Origin: Pelagibacterium halotolerans B2
GTDB taxonomy: Bacteria > Pseudomonadota > Alphaproteobacteria > Rhizobiales > Devosiaceae
Assembly (NCBI RefSeq): GCF_000230555.1
Contig: NC_016078.1
Location: forward strand, 2,875,001 to 2,939,000
DNA: 64,000 bases
Reading direction: 5' to 3'
The notes beneath the pieces were generated by a model, which was not told where the DNA came from, did no database searches, and saw only the letters and a program-made list of their open reading frames with translations. Both the position numbers and the translations under genes were made by a program. Positions within the stretch are counted from its first letter, which is position 1. Each line of letters starts with the position of its first letter. This document shows positions 1-11,451 of the stretch, piece by piece.

Positions 1-199
1 CCGTGCCCTGTTCTTAACACCGTGAGATTCCAAGTCTGGCCACAATTTCCGAGCATCGATCCTCAGGCGCTCAGCCACGTGTGGCGGCCCCGACGGGCCG
101 ATGCGCCGGCTCATTGCTTGACATATATGCCTGCCGCGTCCATCCCTTTTGGCGCGCACTCCATAATCTGGCTGGCCGCAAGGGTCCGGGGAAGAAAAG

Positions 200-2179
200 T
201 TGAACGCAGCGCAACGCAACCGTCACGCCGCCCTGCTCAAGGCGACAGGCTATGAGGATTCGCCGGCACTGACCGTCAAATCCCCCGAGGGCGCATTGCC
301 CCAGGGACGCGAGATAAGCTTTGCCTGGCTGGCCGGCACTGTATTGACCGGGGTGACGTCTTTTCTGCTCATGGCCGGCGCCCTTCAGGTTTCCTTTAAA
401 GGGCAGGATACGTTTTCGACCCCATTTGAAGCCCTTGCCATTGCTGCGCCCCATAGCACCGAACCGGCGCCAACCTCTCTGGTGGGCAAGACACGCCGCG
501 CCAAGCCGGTCACCCAGACCCATTCCGACCTCGCGGTTATCGAAGCCTCGATCCGCGAGGTGGTCGACGGCGTGGCCCGCATCCGCAATCAGCCCTTCAC
601 GACAATCAACGCGACACTGGCCACCGCCGCAACGGCACTTTCGGAAGACATTCCCGAGTATGACCCCGTGGCGCTGCTGGCACGCAACGAGCCGTTGCGC
701 GCCAATCCTGCCGCCGAACTGGTCAGCACCGACATCTATGGAGCCGACGTTGAAGGCGAGGTCACGGTGCGCACCGCCGCGCTCGAACTTGCCGATCCAC
801 CGCATCGGGCCATCAACGACATTGCCGCCGCCCAGTTCGTGCGCCTGTCCGTCGAAGGTGCCTATACCGATGCCGAGGGCCCGCTCATGGCTTACGCCTC
901 GCCCTCGACCAGTCTGCGCGAATTGGGAATCGAGATTGCTCCGGGCACCATCGAAGGCGTGGCCGAAAACGTGACGGTGATGCCAAAGACGCGCGTTGCC
1001 GAAGATATGGGGCACTTGCGAACCGAGCGTGTATTGACGATACGCGAACAGACCCCGCTGGCCGAGGCCTTCATGCGCAATGGGTTCACGACCCAGATGG
1101 TCACTGCCGTTACGCGCGCCATGCAGAATGTCTATCCCCGGACCGATCTGCCTGAAGGCACCCGCCTTCGCATCCTGTTCGGAGCCTCGCGCGGCTCCCA
1201 GACGCTCATTCCCTATCGCGTCAGCATATATGACGACACCGTGCATCGCGTGACCGTGGCGCTGACCGATCAGGGCCGATACGTGACCGCGCTTGAGCCG
1301 CCGCGGATCGAATTTACCGAGGAAGACACCGAAGAAGTCAATGTCGGCAATCTGCCTTCCATCTACCGTTCGATCTGGGAGACCGGACGCAAGCATGGGC
1401 TCGATGATGCAACCATTGACCGCATAGCGGCGATGTATGCCTACGACCTCGACCTGACGCGGCGCGTGTCGCCTGGCGACTCGATCGAGATTCTGCTCTC
1501 GGGCACCATGGAGGATGGCAACCAGGACCTGCTCTATGTGGCGCTGACCCTATCCAACACGACGCGCGAATTGTTCCGATTCCAGACCGAGGACGGGGTG
1601 ATCGATTTCTACAATCCCGATGGGGAAACCGGAAAGCAGTTCCTGCTGCGCCGGCCCCTCGAAGGCGGCGGCACGCTGCGCTCGCGCTATGGGTATCGCC
1701 GCCACCCGATCTTTGGCGATTACCGTCTTCATACCGGAGCCGATCTCGCCGCCCGAACCGGAACACCCATCTATGCCGGCGGCGACGGCATCGTTGAAAT
1801 GGCCCAGTGGTATTCGGGCTATGGCCGCTATGTGGAACTGCGCCATGCCAACGGCTACAACACTGCTTATGGCCATATGAGCGCCATCGCCGACGGCATC
1901 ACACCGGGAACCCGCGTGACCCAGGGCCAGGTGATCGGTTATGTCGGCTCGACCGGACAGTCGACCGGGCCGCACCTTCACTACGAGATCAAGATCAACG
2001 GCAATACGGTCGACCCCCTCGCCGTCAAGCTTCCCCGGGCCAATTCCCTGCCCCAGCAATATGAAACCGAATTCAGCTCGACCGTCGCCCAGGTCCGCTC
2101 GCTGATCGAGCAGCAGGGCACCCCGGTCACCGCGCCTGTGACAGTGGCCGCGGCACAGGCCACGACCGCCTCGAACTAG
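200..2179 (+). CDS. M23 family (LytM) metallopeptidase, membrane anchored
   Basis: This is a probable peptidoglycan endopeptidase, or a LytM regulator of one, acting in the periplasm. The 659-residue protein has one N-terminal membrane segment (about residues 41-64), a long periplasmic middle region and a C-terminal LytM domain (about 495-610). The zinc ligands are visible as HTGAD (His511, Asp515) and HLHYE (His592/His594), so the domain looks catalytically intact. The start chosen is TTG at 200, preceded by a GGGGAAG stretch; no ATG before the membrane segment fits the frame. The TAG stop lies inside the CTAGAGC end of the repeat element that follows. The family is confident; the exact bond cleaved is unknown. 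Confidence 0.85.
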   Translation: MNAAQRNRHAALLKATGYEDSPALTVKSPEGALPQGREISFAWLAGTVLTGVTSFLLMAGALQVSFKGQDTFSTPFEALAIAAPHSTEPAPTSLVGKTRRAKPVTQTHSDLAVIEASIREVVDGVARIRNQPFTTINATLATAATALSEDIPEYDPVALLARNEPLRANPAAELVSTDIYGADVEGEVTVRTAALELADPPHRAINDIAAAQFVRLSVEGAYTDAEGPLMAYASPSTSLRELGIEIAPGTIEGVAENVTVMPKTRVAEDMGHLRTERVLTIREQTPLAEAFMRNGFTTQMVTAVTRAMQNVYPRTDLPEGTRLRILFGASRGSQTLIPYRVSIYDDTVHRVTVALTDQGRYVTALEPPRIEFTEEDTEEVNVGNLPSIYRSIWETGRKHGLDDATIDRIAAMYAYDLDLTRRVSPGDSIEILLSGTMEDGNQDLLYVALTLSNTTRELFRFQTEDGVIDFYNPDGETGKQFLLRRPLEGGGTLRSRYGYRRHPIFGDYRLHTGADLAARTGTPIYAGGDGIVEMAQWYSGYGRYVELRHANGYNTAYGHMSAIADGITPGTRVTQGQVIGYVGSTGQSTGPHLHYEIKINGNTVDPLAVKLPRANSLPQQYETEFSSTVAQVRSLIEQQGTPVTAPVTVAAAQATTASN

Positions 2180-2281
2180 AGCGCGTCCAGCAAAAGTGGA
2201 AACGGTCTTGCGGTTCGGACGCGCGACGAAACAACAACTTAGAGGATTTTCGCGATTCGAAGAAAAGCGGAAATGCTCTAG
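2176..2281 (+). repeat. Mosaic palindromic repeat element, copy 1
   Basis: About 106 bp bounded by inverted ends CTAGAGC (2176-2182) and GCTCTAG (2275-2281). The first half is an inverted repeat GCGCGTCC...GGACGCGC enclosing AAAAGTGGAAACGG and TTGCGGTTCGG. The second half carries CGCGATTCGAAG. Near-identical first halves occur at about 7550-7606, 30411-30480 and 52804-52910. The left end supplies the TAG stop of the M23 gene; the right end supplies the TAG stop of the minus-strand VOC pseudogene. Confidence 0.85.
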
Positions 2282-2639
2282 GTCTGCTGTTCGGACTCGC
2301 TCCAGACGGCCATCTCGTTCCCACCCGGTTCACGGAAATGGAACCGCCGCCCACCCGGGAAATCGAACTGCTGACGGGTGATCTCTCCTCCCGCCTTGCG
2401 CACCGCGGCCTCGGCGGCATCGAGATCTGCGGCTTTCAGAATCACGAGCGGCAGCTTTCGCGCGCCCTCGGCCCGCGAAATTCCGCCGTCGAGCTTGGCA
2501 TCTTCGATACCCAGATAATCCGGGCCGTAATCGGTAAACCGCCAGAAACCCGCCAGCCGAACGCCGCTGCAAAAAAAGACCGGCTCGCCGCCAGGTCGTC
2601 ACTGTCGAGTTCGACATAGTCTATGGGCACACCCTGCAC
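2278..2639 (-). pseudogene. VOC (glyoxalase/bleomycin-resistance) family gene, frameshifted
   Basis: Reading from ATG at 2637-2639 gives a typical VOC start (IDYVELDSDD, then SFFAAAFGW). The frame then breaks. From about 2538 downward the same strand in another frame reads FTDYGPDYLGIEDAKLDGG, and ends with the family's usual FPGGRRFHFREPGGNEMAVW close before TAG at 2278-2280. The span of 362 bases is not a multiple of three, so one base is missing or two are extra between about 2539 and 2552. Without the shift it would encode a normal protein of about 120 residues. A sequencing error is possible, but no homopolymer lies exactly at the break. Confidence 0.75.
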
Positions 2640-2781
2640 GTTCCCGCCTCCGCATTTGTTCTCTTTATGTTCTCACAGACAACAACCATCGTCAAGTCCC
2701 ATCCCGCGACGCTGACAAGATCAGCGCTGGCCCAAACCGCTTTTATTCTGCTATAGCCTCCGCAACATAAGGCTCCCAATC

Positions 2782-4602
2782 ATGTCATCTGATATCGATC
2801 ACGCGCCGGCGGATTTGCCGGCATCCATCCATGCTGCGCTCGCCAGCGCACTCACCGGCCATGGCTATACCCAACTCACGCCCGTCCAGACGGCAATGCT
2901 CGATCCCGGGCACGCAGACGCCGACCTGCTGGTGTCCGCCCAGACAGGATCGGGCAAGACCGTGGCCTTCGGCATTGCCATAGCGCCCACCCTGCTCGGT
3001 GACGCCGAACGGTTCGGCCCCGCGCAAACCCCGCTCGGCCTTATCATCGCGCCGACCCGGGAGTTGGCGCTGCAGGTGCAACGCGAACTCGATTGGCTCT
3101 ATGCCGATGCCGGCATCCGTATCGCCACCTGCGTGGGCGGCATGGACATGCGCACCGAGCGAAGGGCGCTCGATCGCGGCGCGCATCTTGTGGTGGGCAC
3201 GCCCGGCCGGTTGCGCGATCACATCACCAAGGGGGCGCTCGATTTGAGCGCCATGCGCGCCGTGGTGCTCGACGAAGCCGACGAAATGCTCGATCTGGGC
3301 TTTCGTGACGATCTCGAATTCATCCTTGCCGCTTCCCCCGAGGCCCGGCGGACGCTGTTGTTCTCGGCCACGGTCCCGCGCGCTATCGCCGATCTGGCCA
3401 AGACCTATCAGCGCGATGCTGTGCGCGTGGCGACGACCGCGCCGACCGAGCAGCACGCCGACATCGACTACCAGCTCATGGTCGTCCACCGCGACGAGCG
3501 CGAGCACGCGATCATCAACACCCTGCTCGCCTCCGACAGCACCAGCGCACTGGTGTTCTGCCACACCCGCGAGGCCGTGCGCCATCTGGCGGCAAGGCTC
3601 ACCAATCGCGGCTTTGCCGCCGTGGCGCTTTCGGGCGAATTGGCCCAGTCCGAGCGCTCCAGCGCCTTGCAGGCCATGCGCGACGGACGCGCCCATGTCT
3701 GCGTTGCCACCGACGTTGCGGCGCGAGGCATCGATCTGCCCAATCTCGACCTCGTGATCCACGCCGATATTCCTTCCAATCCCGCAACGCTTTTGCACCG
3801 GTCGGGGCGCACCGGACGGGCCGGGCGCAAGGGCGTTTGCGTGCTGATCGTCCCCGAGCATAGGCGCAAGGCGGCCAGCCGTGTGCTGGCCCTGGCCAAG
3901 CTTTCGGCCACCACAATCGCCGCGCCGAGCATCGCCGACATCGAAGCGAAATATCGCCGGCAGATTCTGGACGCCGCCGTCTCCGCACCGATGCCCGAAG
4001 CCGAGGAGAACCAATTCGTGGCCGAGCTTTTGGGCAAGGTTTCGCCCGAGCAACTGGCCGTGGCGTTTCTGCGCCAGCAACTGGCCAGCCGCCCCGTTCC
4101 CGAGGAAACCGCGTCGGTCTCGCTTTCGGGCGACGGTGGAAAGTCAAGGCGGCGCGACAAGCGCGCTGAAGGCGGGCCGGCATATGATCCCATGGCGCCG
4201 CGCGACCCGCGCGGACCCGACATGGTTGGCGGCGTCTGGTTCACCCTTTCGCTGGGGCGCAAGCATCGGGCCGATCCCAAATGGCTGCTGCCCATGATCT
4301 GCAAGGCGGGCGGGGTGACAAAGCGCGACGTCGGCTCGATCAAGATCGACGACACCGAAACCCGCTTTGAAATCGCCGCCGACAAGGCCGATGATTTCGC
4401 CCGGCATGTCAAGCGCGGAACGGGCCTCGAGCGCGGCATTACCGTAACGCCGGCGGGACACAAATCCTCAAAACCGCCTCGCGCCCGTGAAGGGTTCGAG
4501 CCCAAATTCAAGCCTCGGCCCAAGCACAAAACCGGACCCGGCGACGCGCCGCGCCCCGCCAAGACCGGCTCCAAGGGATATGGCAAGAAGGGACGGAAGT
4601 AG
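2782..4602 (+). CDS. DEAD-box ATP-dependent RNA helicase with DbpA-type RNA-binding domain
   Basis: A 606-residue RNA helicase expected to remodel structured RNA, plausibly in ribosome assembly or RNA decay. Visible motifs are Walker A AQTGSGKT, PTREL, the DEAD box (VLDEADEML), SAT, and motif VI HRSGRTGRAGRKG. A C-terminal domain (about residues 470-555, starting GGVWFTLSLGRKHRADP) matches the DbpA RNA-binding fold. The protein ends in a Lys/Arg/Pro-rich tail typical of bacterial DEAD-box proteins. The gene stands alone and converges on the DUF1304 gene with only three bases between stops. E. coli DbpA recognises 23S rRNA; whether this one does cannot be told. Confidence 0.9.
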   Translation: MSSDIDHAPADLPASIHAALASALTGHGYTQLTPVQTAMLDPGHADADLLVSAQTGSGKTVAFGIAIAPTLLGDAERFGPAQTPLGLIIAPTRELALQVQRELDWLYADAGIRIATCVGGMDMRTERRALDRGAHLVVGTPGRLRDHITKGALDLSAMRAVVLDEADEMLDLGFRDDLEFILAASPEARRTLLFSATVPRAIADLAKTYQRDAVRVATTAPTEQHADIDYQLMVVHRDEREHAIINTLLASDSTSALVFCHTREAVRHLAARLTNRGFAAVALSGELAQSERSSALQAMRDGRAHVCVATDVAARGIDLPNLDLVIHADIPSNPATLLHRSGRTGRAGRKGVCVLIVPEHRRKAASRVLALAKLSATTIAAPSIADIEAKYRRQILDAAVSAPMPEAEENQFVAELLGKVSPEQLAVAFLRQQLASRPVPEETASVSLSGDGGKSRRRDKRAEGGPAYDPMAPRDPRGPDMVGGVWFTLSLGRKHRADPKWLLPMICKAGGVTKRDVGSIKIDDTETRFEIAADKADDFARHVKRGTGLERGITVTPAGHKSSKPPRAREGFEPKFKPRPKHKTGPGDAPRPAKTGSKGYGKKGRK

Positions 4603-4605
4603 CCG

Positions 4606-4953
4606 CTACCAACCGAGCCAAAGCACGATCAGCCCCAACGCAGCCGGAAGCGCCTGAACGAACAGGATCTTCCGGCTCGACGTCGCGGCGCCGAACAGCC
4701 CCGCGACCAGGACGCAGGCGAGAAAGAACACCTTGAACTCGATACTGGCCGCCCACAGTCCATAGACGAACCCCGCCACGATGAACCCGTTGTAAAGTCC
4801 CTGATTGGCGGCGAGGACAGTGGTCTTGTCGGCAAAATCCTTGTCCAACCCAAAGGCCCTTATGCCCATGGGCTTGTTCCACTGCGTCATTTCGATGAAG
4901 ACGATATAGACGTGAATGGCCACAATGACGGCAATCACAACATTTGCGACCAT
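4606..4953 (-). CDS. DUF1304 family small membrane protein
   Basis: A 115-residue hydrophobic protein with about four predicted membrane segments. It shows the family's conserved stretches: IEMTQW near residue 22, then ADKTTVLAANQGLYNGF. Function is unknown for the family. The ATG at 4951-4953 has an AAGGA sequence a few bases upstream on the minus strand; longer upstream reading in the frame is repeat-derived and was not used. It is convergent with the helicase gene and followed upstream by the repeat-rich region. Confidence 0.82.
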   Translation of the reverse strand: MVANVVIAVIVAIHVYIVFIEMTQWNKPMGIRAFGLDKDFADKTTVLAANQGLYNGFIVAGFVYGLWAASIEFKVFFLACVLVAGLFGAATSSRKILFVQALPAALGLIVLWLGW

Positions 4954-5057
4954 CGAGATTTCGTCCTTTTCTCGGGTGGAGCGAGAGTGCGAATGAATAC
5001 AGGATTGCCCGGCGGTGTCGAGAGCGATGGGGCTCCCTGATCGATTGACGACTTCCT

Positions 5058-5484
5058 TTGGCAGGAAGGCCCCCTCACCCGCCGCTTCGCGCGGACCCCG
5101 GATTGCGTCCGGGGCAGGCTCTATCCCCCAAGGGAGAGGTGAGAGTGCCACGAGCGCTCAAGGCCCCTCACCCCAACCCTCTCCCCGGAGGGCAGAGGGA
5201 GTCTCGCTGCGGCTTTCCGGGCGATGTGGTTGATCGTCAACGCTTCGGCAATATGAACCCTCGCCCCTCGGGGGAGAGGTGTCCGGCAGGCCGGTGATGG
5301 GACTTGAGCGGTGGTGTTTTCCAAGAAGGCCCCCTCACCCGTCGCTTCGCGCCGACCCCGGATCGCGTCCGGGGCAGGCTCTCTCCCCCTAAGGGAGAGG
5401 TGGTTCGCGGCGCTGGCGGTATTCTTACCTCTCCCTCGGGGGAGAGGTCGGCTGGCGCAGCCAGACGGGTGAGGGGGCCTTTCT
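5058..5484. repeat. Cluster of GC-rich mosaic intergenic repeats
   Basis: Two direct copies of a module of about 76 bp lie at about 5068-5141 and 5326-5402. Each runs from AAGGCCCCCTCACCCG to AAGGGAGAGGT with GACCCCGGAT and GTCCGGGGCAGG in the middle. A shorter inverted copy lies at about 5425-5480, sharing both ends. Fragments with CTCTCCCC and GGGGAGAGG lie near 5155-5200 and 5255-5290. The pieces are self-complementary, so transcripts would fold strongly. No credible reading frame crosses them. Confidence 0.75.
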
Positions 5485-6500
5485 TTGGACATGCGAAAAC
5501 CTCCGACGGCGATCTCGCCTCGGCTTCGGAAATGGTCAGACGGCATGGGGCGATGAACGCTCCGCATGATTTAGTTTTTATATGAAGCGATCATCGCCCC
5601 ACGCATCCGGGATTTTTGGCTTATGGCGGCGTCTCGGGCTGGGGTTTGTCGGGATTGCACCATCGCTGGTGCCTTCCGCGGTGCCCCTCTCCCTTTCGGG
5701 AGTACGACGTGGATACCACTCCTCGCCCGGCCATCCGTCCGCTTTGGACCTTCCCTGCGGCGACCCGCAAGGAACCCGGATCGGCCTGTCGGATGGGATC
5801 GAAGTGCCCGAGGGCCGATGCGGTCCTAAGGCTCGGACCCATGCTCCCCCTTCTCCAATCCCGCCCTCACCGGAAGCTCGTATGCATCCTCGTCTCTGGT
5901 GCGGCCGTGCGGGAACAATGGCACGGGGGCAAGGGAGCGGGGATAAAGTTTTTTGCGGCTGGGTGGGTAAGGGCTTGCTCTCCGGCACCTCCCCCTCCCC
6001 CTCGTCATCCTCGGGCTTGATCCGGGGATCCGCAACGCCGCTGTTGTGCAGCGCAGAAGTGGCGACCCCTCGCGTCTCACGGCTCCTCAACCCCTTCACC
6101 GGCTGCCCGATGCAGCAGATCCCCGGGTCAAGCCCGAGGATGACGATGGGGGTGGGGTGAATGGTGGTGATGGAGCCGAGAAGGTGGCCCAAGCCCCATT
6201 GCTATCTTGGACGCGGTCCCGGACCCAGCAGCCTTGCCCCATGCTCACAAGCGAACGAACAGGCACATGGACCCCGCCTTCGCCGGGGCAGAGAGAGCGG
6301 GGTCTGTGGCGAGTCCCCCAGCGCCCGGTTGGGAATTGCCCTGGCCAAAACCGGACCGGGGGCGAAGGCGTGGAAGGTGGCGGCAACGTCCGGCGCGCGC
6401 CGGACGTCCTTTCCGGCAACCTTTTCCCGTTCAGCTCGTTTTCAGGTGCGGGGAATTAACACAATCCGATAAGATGCGCCTTCATGACGATGGCGCCCGC
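5485..6500. other. Gene-free stretch, repeat-like sequence
   Basis: About 1 kb with no supported gene on either strand. Open frames here are Arg/Pro-rich, lack family features and overlap one another. The stretch is unusually rich in short GC-rich repeats (GCGACCCGCAAGG, CCTTCGCCGGGGC and similar), which suggests degenerate intergenic mosaic elements. The only recognisable structure is the inverted pair at 6003-6145. With 5058-5484 it makes the largest non-coding gap in the window (4954-6515). Confidence 0.6.
6003..6145. repeat. Inverted pair of a CGTCATCCTCGGGCTTGA-type repeat
   Basis: A 28-base arm at 6003-6030 (starting CGTCATCCTCGGG, ending GGGGATC) is nearly perfectly complementary to 6118-6145 (starting GATCCCCGGG, ending GAGGATGACG). 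About 87 bases lie between. The sequence type is widespread in alphaproteobacterial intergenic regions. A related but shorter pair lies at 18049-18136. Confidence 0.75.
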
Positions 6501-6515
6501 CATGGAGAACAGATC

Positions 6516-6896
6516 ATGATGAAGTCCCTTCTCGCCGCCACCGCGCTTGTGGCTTGTCTTGTCGCCCCTGCCTTTGCCCAGGATCTCGACCCGAACGGAA
6601 CCTGGGTCGACCGCTGGGGCACGAGTTTCACGTTCCAATTGTGCGGCGATGGCACTCAGCTTTGCGGCGTCCTCAACGACATCCAGGGCGATTCGCGCAC
6701 TGAGGAAAATCTGGCCTTTGTCGGCCAGGAAGTCGTTCAGGGCACACAGGTCGGCCCCAACAAATGGGAAGGCAACATCGCGCTCAATGGCGGCAACGCT
6801 AAAGCGATCGTGGAAATTACCGGCCCCGACACGCTAAAGATCACCGGCTGTCAGGCCGCGATTTTCTGCTCGAGCATCGATTATCAGCGTTCGTGA
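6516..6896 (+). CDS. DUF2147-like secreted protein
   Basis: A 126-residue protein with a clear signal peptide (MMKSLLAATALVACLVAPAFA, cleavage before QDLDPNG). The mature part begins GTWVDRWG and contains Cys pairs (LCGDGTQLCGV and TGCQAAIFC), resembling small exported DUF2147-type lipocalin-like proteins. Role unknown. The start is ATG 6516 with GGAG nine bases upstream; the longer frame upstream runs into repeat sequence and was rejected. A strong hairpin terminator follows at 6931-6960. Confidence 0.72.
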   Translation: MMKSLLAATALVACLVAPAFAQDLDPNGTWVDRWGTSFTFQLCGDGTQLCGVLNDIQGDSRTEENLAFVGQEVVQGTQVGPNKWEGNIALNGGNAKAIVEITGPDTLKITGCQAAIFCSSIDYQRS

Positions 6897-6930
6897 TCGA
6901 GTGCTTCTAGCCTGCTCGATGGAAGACAAA

Positions 6931-6960
6931 GGGCTGTGGCTACCGCCACGGCCCTTTTTT
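6931..6960 (+). terminator. Rho-independent terminator after the DUF2147-like gene
   Basis: GGGCTGTGG pairs with CCACGGCCC (one G-T pair), followed by six T. It lies 35 bases after the stop codon. Confidence 0.8.
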
Positions 6961-7079
6961 GCGCCTCCCGCCGCATGGGCGCGGACAAAAGCAGATTTCG
7001 ATCGGCCCCTCTTCCATTCAGGCTTATGATCGCCCTGTCGCCCGCGATGGGGCCGGCCCTTTTGCACGCGCGAGGCATG

Positions 7080-7433
<354 letters not shown>

Positions 7434-7442
7434 CACGGAAAC

Positions 7443-7470
7443 AAAAAGGCCCCGTCTCCGGGGCCTTTTT
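7443..7470. terminator. Bidirectional-looking terminator
   Basis: AAAAAGGCCCC-GTCT-CCGGGGCCTTTTT. The hairpin has A and T runs on both sides, so it could serve the DUF2200 gene on the plus strand and, further away, clpB on the minus strand. Confidence 0.85.
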
Positions 7471-7502
7471 GCCGATTGCCGTCAGATCGAATCCGCTGTT
7501 TG

Positions 7503-7606
7503 CTTGCGCGGTCCTTCGGGTCTTCGAATCGCGGATTTGATCCGAGCCTTTGTTTTGTCGCGCGTCCGAACCGCAAAACCGTTTCCACTTTTGCCGGACG
7601 CGCTCC
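7503..7606 (-). repeat. Mosaic palindromic repeat element, copy 2 (inverted)
   Basis: Read on the minus strand from 7606 this gives GGAGCGCGTCCGGCAAAAG, then TGGAAACGGTTTTGCGGTTC and GGACGCGCGAC, then CGCGATTCGAAG, as in copy 1. The outer CTAG is changed to CTGG here, so this copy does not supply a stop codon. It lies between the clpB stop and the terminator at 7443-7470. Confidence 0.8.
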
Positions 7607-7614
7607 AGACTGCG

Positions 7615-10230
<2,616 letters not shown>

Positions 10231-10373
10231 GCTTCAACTCTCCTTTGCTGGCGCGCTGCCCCTGCCCGTCTGGCGGCACATGAGGAAACGCCCGAAGCGT
10301 TGACGAGATTTTACATCAGCCCGGCTTTCCGGCACTGACTCAAGTCAATGGATATATGGGAGCACAATCACAA

Positions 10374-10410
10374 AGAAAAAGACCGGGCGCGATGGCCCGG
10401 TCGATTTTTA
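10374..10410 (-). terminator. Terminator of the DUF4167 gene
   Basis: On the minus strand GACCGGGCCATCGCGCCCGGTC is a hairpin followed by TTTTTCTTTG. It lies about 20 bases beyond the DUF4167 stop. It separates that gene from clpB. Confidence 0.8.
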
Positions 10411-10429
10411 TTTCATGCCGATCAGGCGC

Positions 10430-11101
10430 CTATTCGGCAGCCGCCTCGCGCCCTGCGGTCAGGAACGCGGGCAATTCGGGCGCCGGCTCGTTGGCATCGT
10501 CATCCGATTTCTTGCGACGGGGGCGACGGGGCTTTTTGGGAGCCTCCTCGGCGGCAGGAGCGGCGTCCTGGCCAGAAGCCGTTTCGGCCACAGCGGGCTT
10601 TTCGGCTTCCGGGGATGCATCTGCGGTCTCTTCGGTCCGCTCGCGGCGCGGACGGCGCTGACGCCGCTGGCGCGGTTCGCGCTGTTCGTCCGATCCGGTG
10701 TCGCCGCCATCGGATGCTTCGGCGTTCCGATCGGTGTTCTCGTTCGAATTGCCCGAGGCGTTCTCGTTGTCGTCATCCTCGTCGGGCGTGGTATCGACGC
10801 TGTTGTCCTGGCGCGGCTGATACTGGGCCTGCGCGGCAAGAATGATGCGCAGATAGTGTTCGGCGTGCTGGAGATAATTCTCGGCCATCACATTGTCGCC
10901 GACCGAAGCCGCGTCGCGGGAAAGCTGGGTGTATTTCTCTGCGATATGGGCAGCATTGCCGCGGATTTTGACGTCCGGGCCATTGCTTTCATAACTGCGC
11001 GACAAGGGATTGCCGCCGCCGCCACCGCGCCGCTGGTTGTTATTGTTGTTGTTCCGGCCGCGCGAACGCTGCTTGTTGTTGTTTTGCTGGTTTGGTCTCA
11101 T
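10430..11101 (-). CDS. DUF4167 domain-containing protein
   Basis: A 223-residue low-complexity protein. The N-terminus is Asn/Arg/Gly-rich. The DUF4167 core (about residues 32-95) has NPLSRSYESNGPDVKIRG and AEKYTQLSRDAA. The C-terminal half is acidic with Arg- and Lys-rich patches (RRPRRERTEE, KKPRRPRRKK). The composition suggests nucleic-acid binding, but no function is established for the family. It commonly neighbours prfA/prmC in Rhizobiales, as here. Confidence 0.88.
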   Translation of the reverse strand: MRPNQQNNNKQRSRGRNNNNNNQRRGGGGGNPLSRSYESNGPDVKIRGNAAHIAEKYTQLSRDAASVGDNVMAENYLQHAEHYLRIILAAQAQYQPRQDNSVDTTPDEDDDNENASGNSNENTDRNAEASDGGDTGSDEQREPRQRRQRRPRRERTEETADASPEAEKPAVAETASGQDAAPAAEEAPKKPRRPRRKKSDDDANEPAPELPAFLTAGREAAAE

Positions 11102-11451
11102 CTGCTCGCTTCAACACGTTCCGTGAAGGTATGCGCTTAATAGGGGCCTTTGCCGCCAATCGGGGCGGCGGGCACAAAACCCGGCTGACACGAACCGATT
11201 TCCCGGTTCGCGCTGTGCCGATCGCTCTCTCTGGTTTCCCCAAAAAGGCTGCGTGAGCTCCGACCCTGTCTGATGCTGCGCCAACCCTCTGGGAGGATGG
11301 GTTCCGCGAACGGCTTTATTCTATGCCGCCGATGTCAGGGTGGGGTCCACCGCGATGAACAAGCACCGCGTCAGCACCGGCAACCTAACCGCATATCCTT
11401 CCGTTTCCAAGAAAAATATTGGCTTTTGGAGAAATTCGCCGGGGCGCTGTG
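11102..11451. other. 350-base intergenic region, no gene seen
   Basis: It lies between the DUF4167 start and the prmC stop, both minus strand, so it should hold the DUF4167 promoter. One 39-codon plus-strand frame starting at 11354 was noted, but it has no ribosome-binding site or recognisable features. No hairpin with a T run was seen. Confidence 0.5.

Noticed and set aside
118..123. TTGACA as a -35 box for the M23 gene
   Set aside because: No acceptable -10 lies 16-18 bases downstream; the nearest CATAAT is 38 bases away.
5582..6160. Open frames of 134-204 codons in the repeat-rich gap
   Set aside because: They overlap each other on both strands, run through palindromic repeats and show no domain, signal peptide or ribosome-binding site.
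10345..10362. Heat-shock promoter for clpB around CTTGAG
   Set aside because: The -10 region does not match the alphaproteobacterial RpoH pattern well enough to list as a feature.
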